NCBI GenBank assembly: GCA_024256265.1
Contig: JACGUK010000051.1
Coordinates: 1 to 7,287 of the forward strand
Origin: an archaeon
Lineage (GTDB): Archaea > Thermoproteota > Nitrososphaeria > Nitrososphaerales > JACAEJ01
Reading direction: 5' to 3'
Length of the DNA stretch: 7,287 nucleotides
Part shown: positions 1-5,341 of the stretch, one piece after another
How positions within the stretch are numbered: the first letter of the stretch is position 1
Layout of the letters: each line of letters begins with the position of its first letter
Translations under genes and position numbers: made by a program
Notes under the pieces: generated by a model
Database searches by the model: none
What the model was told of the DNA's origin: nothing
What the model saw: only the letters and a program-made list of their open reading frames with translations

Positions 1-501
1 AAATGCAGGTACCCTCCATGTAATTGGTATGGACAATGCTTGATGTGCCCTCCCTTTACTCCATCGCCACAAGAATTTTCAAGATACCTTCAAAGATACA
101 GATATGCAATAATAGTCCAGTTTAAGTCTCCTTACCCAGACGAGTTGGCAACGAAGATAAAGAATGATGATGTAAAGCTACATGATCTATTCAAGGAGAT
201 GGGGCATAGGTTAGAAAACTCAATTGATACGGCTTGGAAGGAGTTACACAAAATAGTTTCAATCATCGAGAGAGAGGCTTTTAACCGTGGGTACTATTTT
301 GCTACGGGTCTATTAGCAGCTTCATGTAGGTTATGTGAAAAATGTAATCCAAGTTTGCCTTGCATGCATCCTTATGAAGCTAGGCCTAGTATGGAAGCAG
401 TTGGAATAGATGTCTATGTCACCACAAAAAAGGCAGGGTTAGAAGCCACTTTTGCGCCCCGTGATAAGATAACCTTAACTGGTCTTGTTCTTTTAGATTA
501 A
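1..501 (+). CDS. DUF2284 family Cys-rich predicted metal-binding protein (5' end outside window)
   Basis: The reading frame is open from base 1, so the gene starts upstream of the window; 166 codons are visible before the TAA. A TTG at 40 could be read as a start, but this would cut off conserved sequence: the visible part begins KCRYPPCNWYGQC, followed by LMCPP, the N-terminal Cys cluster typical of DUF2284/COG5423. A second cluster, CRLCEKCNPSLPC, lies at visible residues 109-121. Together there are eight cysteines (visible C2, C7, C13, C16, and four in the second cluster), consistent with two four-Cys metal or Fe-S sites. The HPYEARPSMEAVGIDV stretch after the second cluster is also typical of the family. 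The biochemical role of DUF2284 is not established. The 53-bp gap to the next gene contains that gene's own TATA box, so the two are probably transcribed separately. Confidence 0.85.
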   Translation, partial: KCRYPPCNWYGQCLMCPPFTPSPQEFSRYLQRYRYAIIVQFKSPYPDELATKIKNDDVKLHDLFKEMGHRLENSIDTAWKELHKIVSIIEREAFNRGYYFATGLLAASCRLCEKCNPSLPCMHPYEARPSMEAVGIDVYVTTKKAGLEATFAPRDKITLTGLVLLD

Positions 502-524
502 ATCTTCGTTTAAAGGCTCAAAGT

Positions 525-532
525 TATATATA
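525..532 (+). promoter_or_regulatory. Archaeal TATA box of the OB-fold SSB gene
   Basis: The perfect alternating TATATATA has its centre 26-27 bp before the GTG at 555. This is the spacing expected between a TATA box and the transcription start in archaea, so the mRNA should begin at or a few bases before the start codon (leaderless). Confidence 0.65.
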
Positions 533-554
533 GCCCATTTATAAGAACAGTTGA

Positions 555-851
555 GTGCTAATGAAGATAAGCGAATTAAAAGATGGTATGAGAAAGGTCG
601 ATGTCGAGGGCATTATTTCAGAGATTCCTGAACCTAGGACTGTTACATTAAGGACTGGGCAACAGGCAAGAGTTGCAGATTGCACTTTACAGGATGCCTC
701 AGGCACAGTAAAGTTATCACTTTGGGATGATGATATCGATAAGGTTCAAGTAGGTTCTAGGGTAAGGATAGAGAATGGTTACACCAATAGCTTTAGAGGG
801 GAATTAAGGCTAAACGTAGGAAGGTACGGGCGTCTGATTGTACTCGAATAG
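555..851 (+). CDS. Minimal single-OB-fold ssDNA-binding protein (SOSS-B / Sulfolobus SSB type)
   Basis: This is a 98-residue protein (96 if started at the in-frame ATG at 561) that is almost entirely one OB fold. Its order of motifs matches Sulfolobus SSB and human SOSS-B1: KISELKDGM at the N-terminus, then a strand-turn-strand ending in DASGTVKLSLWDDD, then VGSRVRIENGY and NSFRGELRLNVGR. Aromatics W57, Y76 and F80 sit where W56, W75 and F79 of Sulfolobus SSB contact ssDNA. The expected role is to bind ssDNA in replication, recombination and repair. The protein ends right after the fold (LIVLE) and lacks the Gly-rich or acidic tail usual in crenarchaeal SSBs. The start is ambiguous: GTG 555 lies exactly at the predicted transcription start, while ATG 561 gives the family-like MKISEL N-terminus. 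No Shine-Dalgarno sequence is seen. The next gene is convergent. Confidence 0.85.
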   Translation: MLMKISELKDGMRKVDVEGIISEIPEPRTVTLRTGQQARVADCTLQDASGTVKLSLWDDDIDKVQVGSRVRIENGYTNSFRGELRLNVGRYGRLIVLE

Positions 852-902
852 TTAGCGTTAATTCGATAAGGAAAGCCTAAGAAATTCGTGATCAAATTCT
901 AA

Positions 903-911
903 ATTATTTTT
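903..911 (+). terminator. T-rich terminator after the SSB gene
   Basis: The short T-rich tract attattttt lies about 50 bp after the SSB stop and just before the convergent neighbour. Archaeal RNA polymerase commonly stops at such U-tracts without a hairpin. No strong hairpin precedes it. Confidence 0.35.
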
Positions 912-917
912 CCATGA

Positions 918-1115
918 TCATCTCCAGTCGTCGTAGCATTCCCTGCATAGATACAATCCTCCACCGATGTGAATCTCTTCGAGCCTTATGATGTTCCTCT
1001 TACAAAGTTCACATAAGACTTTTTCTTCCGTTATCTTAAGATAACGAATAGATGACAGCTTCCTTTTGAGTCTTTCCGTCTTTTGCCTCTTTTCTTCTGT
1101 CTGTGAAACTCTCAT
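918..1115 (-). CDS. Small basic protein with a two-CxxC zinc finger
   Basis: This 65-residue protein starts at ATG; a stop lies eight codons upstream in frame, with no other good start between. The first 30 residues are strongly basic and charged (EEKRQKTERLKRKL), likely a helix or a nucleic-acid/partner-binding tail. The second half has CELC at 35-38 and CREC at 57-60, spaced as in a small zinc finger or treble-clef knuckle, and ends CYDDWR. I do not recognise the family. The gene lies 105 bp downstream of the ESCRT-III-like gene on the same strand, so it may share its transcript, although a small inverted repeat just before its start could mark a separate control point. Zinc binding is inferred only from the cysteine spacing. 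Confidence 0.65.
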   Translation of the reverse strand: MRVSQTEEKRQKTERLKRKLSSIRYLKITEEKVLCELCKRNIIRLEEIHIGGGLYLCRECYDDWR

Positions 1116-1127
1116 AGATATGGGAGA

Positions 1128-1146
1128 CTCATTACCCTAGAATGAG
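1128..1146. repeat. Small inverted repeat before the zinc-finger gene
   Basis: CTCATT (1128-1133) and AATGAG (1141-1146) form a perfect 6-bp inverted repeat with a 7-bp spacer, 13 to 31 bp upstream of the zinc-finger ATG on the minus strand. The position would suit an operator overlapping the promoter, but a repeat this short can arise by chance. Confidence 0.25.
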
Positions 1147-1220
1147 ACATGCTGTAAAAACTGAAGATCAACCCACAAGTTCTATGAATTCACCTTATTC
1201 TTTGAACCCAAGCTTAGATA

Positions 1221-1871
1221 TTACGCTGTCTCTGATACTTTCTCACCTATTGTTTGAGTGAGAGATTTGGGTATCTCAGGGAAACTCTCCCTTACCTTTT
1301 GTTCAGCCATTGCTGAGGCTTCAGCGATGATCTTTTCAGCATCTTCATTTACAGCTTCAAAGCCTACATGCTCTACACCGGTCTGGCTAGCACTTACAAT
1401 GATCTCGCTAAGGAGGCTACCTATCTCTTCGATTTCCTTTTCAGCTTCAGGAGCTATTTTTGATAGCTCTGATTTGATATTTTTCGTCACAGAAATGGCT
1501 GGACTTAATGTGATGGTTATATCGCCTAAGTCCTTCACAGTATCTAACCTCAACATTATTTGTTCTAAAGCGAGTTTGGCTTGTGCAATCATTTTATCCA
1601 TCTTCCTAACTTCGGCCAACTCATTTGCAAACATAGAAGCATGCTGTAGATCTTGTCTTTGAACAGCAGAAACAACGTTATTGAAGATTTTTAAGCCTCT
1701 GTCCTTAAGCCTGATGTAAGTAGAGTCGAGCTTAGCTATCTGAATCTGAATCTGCCTTATGGCATGATCTATCATAGGCTCCAAAAGTTCCTTATGTCTG
1801 ACAGCATCCCCTACTTTGTCTCTAAAACTTTTAGACTCATTCTTCTTCCATTTTTTAATAAAACTAGTCAT
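1221..1871 (-). CDS. cdvB-like: ESCRT-III-like cell division/membrane remodelling protein (CdvB family, Snf7 domain)
   Basis: This 216-residue, mostly helical protein matches archaeal ESCRT-III (CdvB, Snf7/Vps2/Vps24). It has a basic N-terminal helix (FIKKWKKNESKSFRDKV), then a long hairpin: IRQIQIQIAKLDSTYIRLKD at about 38-57 and AVQRQDLQHASMFANELAEV at 69-88. RKMDKMIAQAKLALEQIMLR follows at 89-108, then LDTVKDLGDI. Such proteins polymerise on the inner membrane and constrict it at division, and are removed by the Vps4-like ATPase CdvC. The length matches the short Sulfolobus paralogues CdvB1/CdvB2 (about 215-220 aa) rather than CdvB (about 260 aa with a winged helix). The C-terminal half has an acidic helix (KIAPEAEKEIEEI) and then SFPEIPKSL at 196-204, resembling a Pro-rich MIM2 motif for a Vps4 MIT domain. 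Neither cdvA nor cdvC is in the window. Confidence 0.88.
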   Translation of the reverse strand: MTSFIKKWKKNESKSFRDKVGDAVRHKELLEPMIDHAIRQIQIQIAKLDSTYIRLKDRGLKIFNNVVSAVQRQDLQHASMFANELAEVRKMDKMIAQAKLALEQIMLRLDTVKDLGDITITLSPAISVTKNIKSELSKIAPEAEKEIEEIGSLLSEIIVSASQTGVEHVGFEAVNEDAEKIIAEASAMAEQKVRESFPEIPKSLTQTIGEKVSETA

Positions 1872-1897
1872 TTCTAAGCCTTAAAGTTATTCATGTT

Positions 1898-1910
1898 CAT
1901 ATACTTTATA
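1898..1910 (-). promoter_or_regulatory. TATA region of the ESCRT-III-like gene, possibly bidirectional
   Basis: On the minus strand this reads TATAAAGTATATG. Its two overlapping TATA-like cores predict transcription starts between about 1880 and 1874, within 10 bases of the ATG at 1871. On the plus strand the same bases read TTTATAC, which would place a start near 1934 for the broken small ORF that runs the other way. Confidence 0.5.
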
Positions 1911-1938
1911 CATTAAAGATAACAAGAATTAACGAAAG

Positions 1939-2098
1939 GTGAAAAAATTTTAGAGTTGATGAACTTGTTGGTAGCAATGTGTTACTTTTTGTTATAGACA
2001 AAGGCTTCAAAGAGTTTGAAAAACCTTTAAAGAATTATCTAAGACCTTATCTTACTTACAGTCATTGGATGTTAGCATTTAATACATTAAAAAAATAA
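1939..2098 (+). pseudogene. Small plus-strand ORF with a one-base frame break
   Basis: I do not recognise this protein. A GTG at 1939, shortly after a plausible TATA element, reads V-K-K-F and then stops at TAG 1951. A continuous open frame offset by one base runs from 1943 to the TAA at 2096-2098 and reads FRVDELVGSNVLLFVIDKGF, then KEFEKPLKNYLRPYLTYSHW, then MLAFNTLKK. Removing one base in the A6/T4 tract (1942-1951) joins the two into a 52-residue protein with amphipathic, coding-like composition. It could be a decayed gene, a sequence error in the homopolymer, or chance. A GTG at 1979 in the open frame would give 39 residues. Its tail overlaps the convergent protease gene by 20 bases. Confidence 0.35.
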
Positions 2099-2699
2099 CT
2101 ATTGCCCATAATGGTATAGCCACTATAGCCCAGATTCCTTTATTCCAAACAAAGACCTTATACCCATCCATAGGCGGGAAAGGTATCAGGTTGAAGGCTG
2201 CCAGAAAAAGATTGATGTAAAATCCTAAAAATCCTATCTCAAATAAGAGCCCGTTGTAAAAAGTCAAGGGGAAGAAGATTAGGGCAATAAGAGCATTTGT
2301 GAGGGGGCCTGACAGAGATATTATTCCATTCTCTCTATTAGTTATGACAGAGCCTAAACCGAATGAGACTGGTGTAATATATACAGCTCCAGGAGCGGCG
2401 AATACGACTCCCAAAGTTAAAGCGAAGAATAGAGCAAAGATCAATCCTAAAGGCCACATCCTAAACTCTGCAAGGCATCCATATCTTTGGGCTACGAATT
2501 TATGGGTTAGCTCATGCCCTATGAATCCAGTACCTAGGGTCAATAAAGAGATTATAAAATTTTTTACGAACAATCCCAGATTATTGATAGTTAACCCTCC
2601 TGACATGGATATGGAGAAGGCTAATCCAAGCGCTAGCCATGCAATCAAGAGATGCTGAATCTCTATCCTGCTAAAAGTTCTTCTCTGCCCAAAAGCCAT
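2079..2699 (-). CDS. M50/S2P-type intramembrane zinc metalloprotease
   Basis: A 206-residue, very hydrophobic protein with about six membrane segments (approximately 17-37, 48-66, 84-104, 127-147, 153-170 and 187-205). The zinc site HELTH is at 62-66, inside the second segment, where H62 and H66 bind zinc and E63 is the catalytic base. The third ligand is D178 in NLIPFPPMDGYKV, the NPxPxxDG-like motif of site-2 proteases. There is no PDZ or CBS domain, so it is a compact member of the family. S2P-type enzymes cut membrane-anchored proteins within the bilayer; the substrate here is unknown. The ATG at 2699 is preferred, but an in-frame TTG at 2708 close to the predicted transcription start would add three residues. 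The gene lies 49 bp after the nnr gene on the same strand and could be cotranscribed. Confidence 0.85.
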   Translation of the reverse strand: MAFGQRRTFSRIEIQHLLIAWLALGLAFSISMSGGLTINNLGLFVKNFIISLLTLGTGFIGHELTHKFVAQRYGCLAEFRMWPLGLIFALFFALTLGVVFAAPGAVYITPVSFGLGSVITNRENGIISLSGPLTNALIALIFFPLTFYNGLLFEIGFLGFYINLFLAAFNLIPFPPMDGYKVFVWNKGIWAIVAIPLWAIVIFLMY

Positions 2700-2748
2700 T
2701 TTAACCAAAGCCGAATCTACAATGGGTGCTTAAAGCTCTTTCTAGTTT

Positions 2749-4281
2749 TTACATAGTAAATGGAGGTGTATCGAAGTTCTTCAACACTTCGTGAATCTTT
2801 TCTATAACGTCCGTTGCAACGATATGATATCCTCTATCTTTTACAGCTAAATCCCCAGCAAATCCAGATACGAAAGCAGAAGCGCAAGCAGCTCTAAAGG
2901 GCTTTACTCCCCAAGCCAAGAAAGTAGCAGTTATTCCTGACAATACATCTCCTGTACCACCAACTGTCATTCCTGGATTTCCAGTCAGATTTATCTTAAG
3001 ATTATCTCCATCAGATATTATATCTTCATGAGCCTTTAAAAGTATGGTTAAACCCATTCTCTTTGCCTCTCTTTGAACCTGCTTTATCCTATCCTCAAGC
3101 TTATCTGGCGGTGCTATTTTGCTATGAGTTACAATTTCAAACTCCCCTGCATGAGGTGTAATTACTGTTGGATAATTTTTCAAGCATGTAGGTTCTTCTG
3201 AGAGAGCTTTTAGAGCATCTGCATCTATTAGCATGGGCTTATCCTTTCCTAATTCCTTCATGAAACTTAGAATAGCTGTTTTTGTTTCTTCTTCTAGTCC
3301 AAGACCTGGACCTACTAGTATACTTGTACATCTCTCTGATAAAATCTTCAATTCTGGTATATCTTTTAATGTTAGATAATCATCCTTAAGCCTTCTCACT
3401 ATAAGGTTTGGAGAAAAGGATCTTATTACATCAGCAACACTCTTTGGTGTAGCTATTATTGCTATATCAATGCCAGTGCGAAGAGCTGCTAAAGCTGCTA
3501 ATGTTGGTGCTCCAGAGTACTCTTTGCTTCCTCCTACTATTAATAATCGACCAAAGTCTCCTTTCTTTGAGTATTCATGCCTTGATTTAATAGAATAGCG
3601 CACATCACCAGGACCTGCTATTATTTCAGCTTCAGGGGGCATCCCTATAGGAGAGATTATGATATTCCCTGTTATCTCCTTTCTATTAATCAATCCTGGC
3701 TTCATCTTGTGTAAAGTTATAGTAACATCTGCTTTTACAGATTTATCGTGAACATCTCCAGTTAGAGGGTCTAGTCCTGATGGTATATCTATGGCTATCT
3801 TGAAGCCTTTTGATGAATTTATTATATCTATAGCTGATGAGAAAGGTTCTCTTATCTTGCCTTTTATTCCTGTACCAAATATGGCATCGATTATTATATC
3901 TGCATCTTCTATCTCACTTCTCAAATTCTCTAAAGATTGAGCATCAGAAGCTTGAGCGTATCGAATGTTAAGAATCATTTTTTCTATAATTTGCCAATTC
4001 TTTGATGCCTCTTCAGTCTTAATTTCCTCTGCTCTTCCTAATAGTATGACCAATACGTCTGCTTGATTAGCAAGATGCCTTGCACATGCTAAACCATCTC
4101 CTCCATTATTCCCAGTTCCAGCTATTATCATGACTTTATTCTTTTGAATCTTCTTTAGCTTCTCCTTTACAACATTTGCTATAGCCCTTCCAGCATTCTC
4201 CATCAAGAGCAATCTAGGCACTCCTAGATACTCTGAGTTTTCATCTGCTATAGCCATCTCTTCTGGTGTTATAGTGCTCAT
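2749..4281 (-). CDS. nnr: Bifunctional NAD(P)H-hydrate epimerase / ADP-dependent NAD(P)H-hydrate dehydratase
   Basis: This 510-residue enzyme repairs damaged NAD(P)H: the N-terminal YjeF_N domain interconverts the R and S forms of NAD(P)HX, and the C-terminal ribokinase-like domain dehydrates S-NAD(P)HX back to NAD(P)H using ADP. The epimerase half (about 1-215) shows LLMENAGRA, the loop AGTGNNGGDG at 54-63, DAIFGTGIKG at 132-141 and DIPSGLDPLTGD at 165-176. The dehydratase half (about 225-505) shows KGDFGRLLIVGGS, VGPGLG at 323-328, LIDADAL at 351-357, TPHAGEF at 375-381 and NPGMTVGGTGDVLSGI, with catalytic D445. All main motifs are present and the length is normal for the fused form, so both activities are expected. 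It is a cytosolic housekeeping enzyme. The ATG start lies 3 bases from the start site predicted by its TATA box. Confidence 0.95.
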   Translation of the reverse strand: MSTITPEEMAIADENSEYLGVPRLLLMENAGRAIANVVKEKLKKIQKNKVMIIAGTGNNGGDGLACARHLANQADVLVILLGRAEEIKTEEASKNWQIIEKMILNIRYAQASDAQSLENLRSEIEDADIIIDAIFGTGIKGKIREPFSSAIDIINSSKGFKIAIDIPSGLDPLTGDVHDKSVKADVTITLHKMKPGLINRKEITGNIIISPIGMPPEAEIIAGPGDVRYSIKSRHEYSKKGDFGRLLIVGGSKEYSGAPTLAALAALRTGIDIAIIATPKSVADVIRSFSPNLIVRRLKDDYLTLKDIPELKILSERCTSILVGPGLGLEEETKTAILSFMKELGKDKPMLIDADALKALSEEPTCLKNYPTVITPHAGEFEIVTHSKIAPPDKLEDRIKQVQREAKRMGLTILLKAHEDIISDGDNLKINLTGNPGMTVGGTGDVLSGITATFLAWGVKPFRAACASAFVSGFAGDLAVKDRGYHIVATDVIEKIHEVLKNFDTPPFTM

Positions 4282-4305
4282 GGCAAGCTAATCGATGTAC
4301 TTATG

Positions 4306-4315
4306 GATTAAATTA
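4306..4315 (-). promoter_or_regulatory. TATA-like box of nnr
   Basis: On the minus strand this reads TTAATTTAAT; its centre is about 29 bp before the nnr ATG, predicting a near-leaderless transcript starting around 4284. It overlaps the left copy of the 14-bp direct repeat described separately. Confidence 0.45.
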
Positions 4316-4321
4316 ACGTTT
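4308..4321 (+). repeat. 14-bp direct repeat, left copy
   Basis: The sequence TTAAATTAACGTTT recurs identically at 4701-4714; both copies are preceded by GG plus one base. The two copies lie on either side of the toxin-antitoxin remnant, 393 bp apart. The left copy lies in the nnr promoter region. Confidence 0.5.
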
Positions 4322-4341
4322 GCTCTTAATCAAGAATTTTC

Positions 4342-4353
4342 AATAAAGTTATT
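4342..4353 (+). promoter_or_regulatory. TATA-like element of the toxin-antitoxin remnant
   Basis: The AT-rich aataaagttatt lies about 26-27 bp before the TTG codons at 4374 and 4377. A leaderless antitoxin start would be expected there, but that frame is no longer joined to the antitoxin body. Confidence 0.3.
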
Positions 4354-4373
4354 AAGCCGTTAGAGAAAGAAAA

Positions 4374-4596
4374 TTGTTGGTGCTAAGGCTTAGCAGGATC
4401 CATCGCTATTCCAAAGGAATTGTTAAAGGATCTTTATACAGGATTAGCTAAACTTGAAGAGGTTCTTGCAACGCTTGAGGAGTTAATGAACAAAGAAGGC
4501 TTAGAGAGAATACGTAAGGCTGAAGATGAGTATGAAAAAGGAGAATATGTGACTGCAAAAAATAGCAGTGAAATTAAGAAACTGTTAAGTGAATAA
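4374..4596 (+). pseudogene. RelB-like antitoxin remnant with disrupted 5' end
   Basis: The frame from 4387 to the TAA at 4594-4596 reads GLAGSIAIPKELLKDLYTGL, then AKLEEVLATLEELMNKEGLE, then RIRKAEDEYEKGEYVTAK and a KKLLSE end. This is the layout of small archaeal RelB-type antitoxins: a short N-terminal strand followed by IPKELL, a coiled helix, then the EGLxRIxxAxxEYxxGEY toxin-wrapping segment. The start is the problem. In frame, a stop (TAA 4384-4386) precedes the conserved SIAIPKELL and no ATG or GTG follows before it. The TTG codons that fit the upstream TATA-like element (4374, 4377) are in another frame, suggesting a small insertion or deletion between 4377 and 4402. Translation from TTG 4420 would give 58 residues but lose the N-terminal DNA-binding part. 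The family is judged by eye. Confidence 0.6.
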
Positions 4597-4601
4597 TTAT
4601 T

Positions 4602-4758
4602 TTGACTTATAAAGCTACATTAACCAAAAACTTCCTGACGATGTGAAGAATAGAGTTTTAAGGGCTGTTGATGAGATAACCGCTAATCCCTTCTTAGGGG
4701 TTAAATTAACGTTTAGCTTATGATTTTAAGGAATAAACATAAGTCCTTCAATCTATGA
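4602..4758 (+). pseudogene. RelE/ParE-family toxin remnant (internal deletion, frameshifts)
   Basis: Three pieces of a RelE-like toxin can be read in order but in different frames. A TTG at 4602, six bases after the antitoxin stop, begins M-TYKATLTKN, a typical first strand. The frame then changes, and from 4628 reads KLPDDVKNRVLRAVDEITAN followed by PFLGVKLT, the helix and NPFLG turn characteristic of the family; some residues that normally link these parts are missing. This piece ends at TGA 4721. From 4720 a third frame reads MILRNKHKSFNL up to TGA 4756-4758, resembling the C-terminal ILRIxHRK strand. The central catalytic part (the usual GxYRxxY region) is gone, so no active toxin can be made. 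The third piece is the least certain. The adjacent antitoxin supports the assignment. Confidence 0.6.
4701..4714 (+). repeat. 14-bp direct repeat, right copy
   Basis: Identical to 4308-4321 (TTAAATTAACGTTT). It lies inside the toxin remnant, at the point where family similarity stops after GVKLT, so it may mark a deletion or rearrangement junction. Confidence 0.5.
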
Positions 4759-4786
4759 GAGTAGGGGATTAAGCTCTCATGCCCTA
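4755..4786 (+). other. Possible H-type RNA pseudoknot
   Basis: ATGAGAG (4755-4761) pairs perfectly with CTCTCAT (4774-4780). The 12-base loop begins with TAGGG (4762-4766), which is complementary to CCCTA (4782-4786) immediately after the stem, followed by ATTTTATT. This gives either an H-type pseudoknot or two competing hairpins. It lies just after the toxin remnant and about 65 bp before the promoter of the next gene, so it could be a terminator-like end or a structured RNA. Confidence 0.3.
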
Positions 4787-4852
4787 ATTTTATTAACTTC
4801 ATCGGCAGGTTAACTTTTAAGTAAACCTTAACTCTGTTGACCACAAGATTCA

Positions 4853-4858
4853 TATATA
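4853..4858 (+). promoter_or_regulatory. TATA box that decides the start of the DUF3303-like gene
   Basis: TATATA, with CA in front and GA behind, is centred 26-27 bp before the ATG at 4882, so transcription should begin on that codon. A longer frame back to TTG 4837 would put this promoter inside the coding sequence. Confidence 0.6.
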
Positions 4859-4881
4859 GATTCGGAAAATCGAATTATGGT

Positions 4882-5196
4882 ATGATCTACATAGGGATAG
4901 GTAGGCATTCTCCTGAAAGCTGTCCAATGTTCAATGAGAAATTCAGAAAAGTGACTTTGGATACCATAGATAAAATAGAGGGACTGGCAAAGAAACATGG
5001 AGTCAAAGTAATTGGAGTCTGGAATGTGCCTTCAGAACACCTAACGTACTTTGTGTGTGATGCTCCCAGTCAGGAAGCTTTCCTAAAATTCGGTATGGAG
5101 CCAGAAGCAATAGCATGGAATGCTTTTAACACGACTGAATGGAAATTGGCATTTGGTCCCGAAGAAGTAAAAAAGATGATAAAACAAGCCAAATAA
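4882..5196 (+). CDS. DUF3303-like small alpha/beta protein
   Basis: The 104-residue protein begins MIYIGIGRHSPESCPMFNEK and resembles DUF3303-type proteins, which are short ferredoxin-like alpha-beta barrel domains that usually start with a strand followed by HSPExCP. Visible parts are strand 1 (2-8), the conserved HSPESCP at 9-15, a helix with KVTLDTIDKIEGLAKKHGV, a strand VIGVWNVP, then HLTYFVCDAPSQEAFLKF and a C-terminal KLAFGPEEVKKMIKQ. No enzyme activity is known for the family. The frame is also open back to a TTG at 4837 (119 residues), but family members begin at about this ATG and the TATA box fits it exactly. It appears to be a single-gene unit, ended by a hairpin terminator at 5218-5241. 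Confidence 0.75.
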   Translation: MIYIGIGRHSPESCPMFNEKFRKVTLDTIDKIEGLAKKHGVKVIGVWNVPSEHLTYFVCDAPSQEAFLKFGMEPEAIAWNAFNTTEWKLAFGPEEVKKMIKQAK

Positions 5197-5217
5197 AACG
5201 ATAGATTCGTTGATAAG

Positions 5218-5241
5218 GAGGGATTAATTCCCTCTCATTTT
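5218..5241 (+). terminator. Hairpin plus T-tract terminator
   Basis: GAGGGA (5218-5223) and TCCCTC (5229-5234) form a perfect 6-bp stem with a TTAAT loop, followed by catttttct. A further T-run begins at 5251. This is a clear intrinsic-type terminator 22 bp after the preceding stop codon. Confidence 0.6.
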
Positions 5242-5341
5242 TCTCAATCCTTTTTGTATAAACCCTTGGCGACTTGTCCTTTCATCCTAACCTTTTGAAA
5301 ACATTAAATCTTGGGAGAGTCATGTTTCTATCAGAATAAGG

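Noticed and set aside
40..42. TTG 40 as the start of the DUF2284 gene
   Set aside because: The frame is open to base 1 and encodes the conserved first cysteine cluster (C2, C7, C13), so the true start is outside the window.
1258..1662. 134-codon plus-strand open frame
   Set aside because: It lies wholly antisense within the well-supported ESCRT-III-like gene, and its Ser/Ile/Phe-rich product resembles no family; a reverse-strand shadow.
2299..2658. 119-codon plus-strand open frame
   Set aside because: It is antisense to the M50 protease gene, whose HELTH and PMDG motifs are convincing; no domain is recognisable in the plus-strand product.
4396..4401. GGATCC (BamHI site) near the antitoxin frame break as a cloning scar
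   Set aside because: A six-base site is expected by chance at this scale, and there is no vector-like sequence around it.
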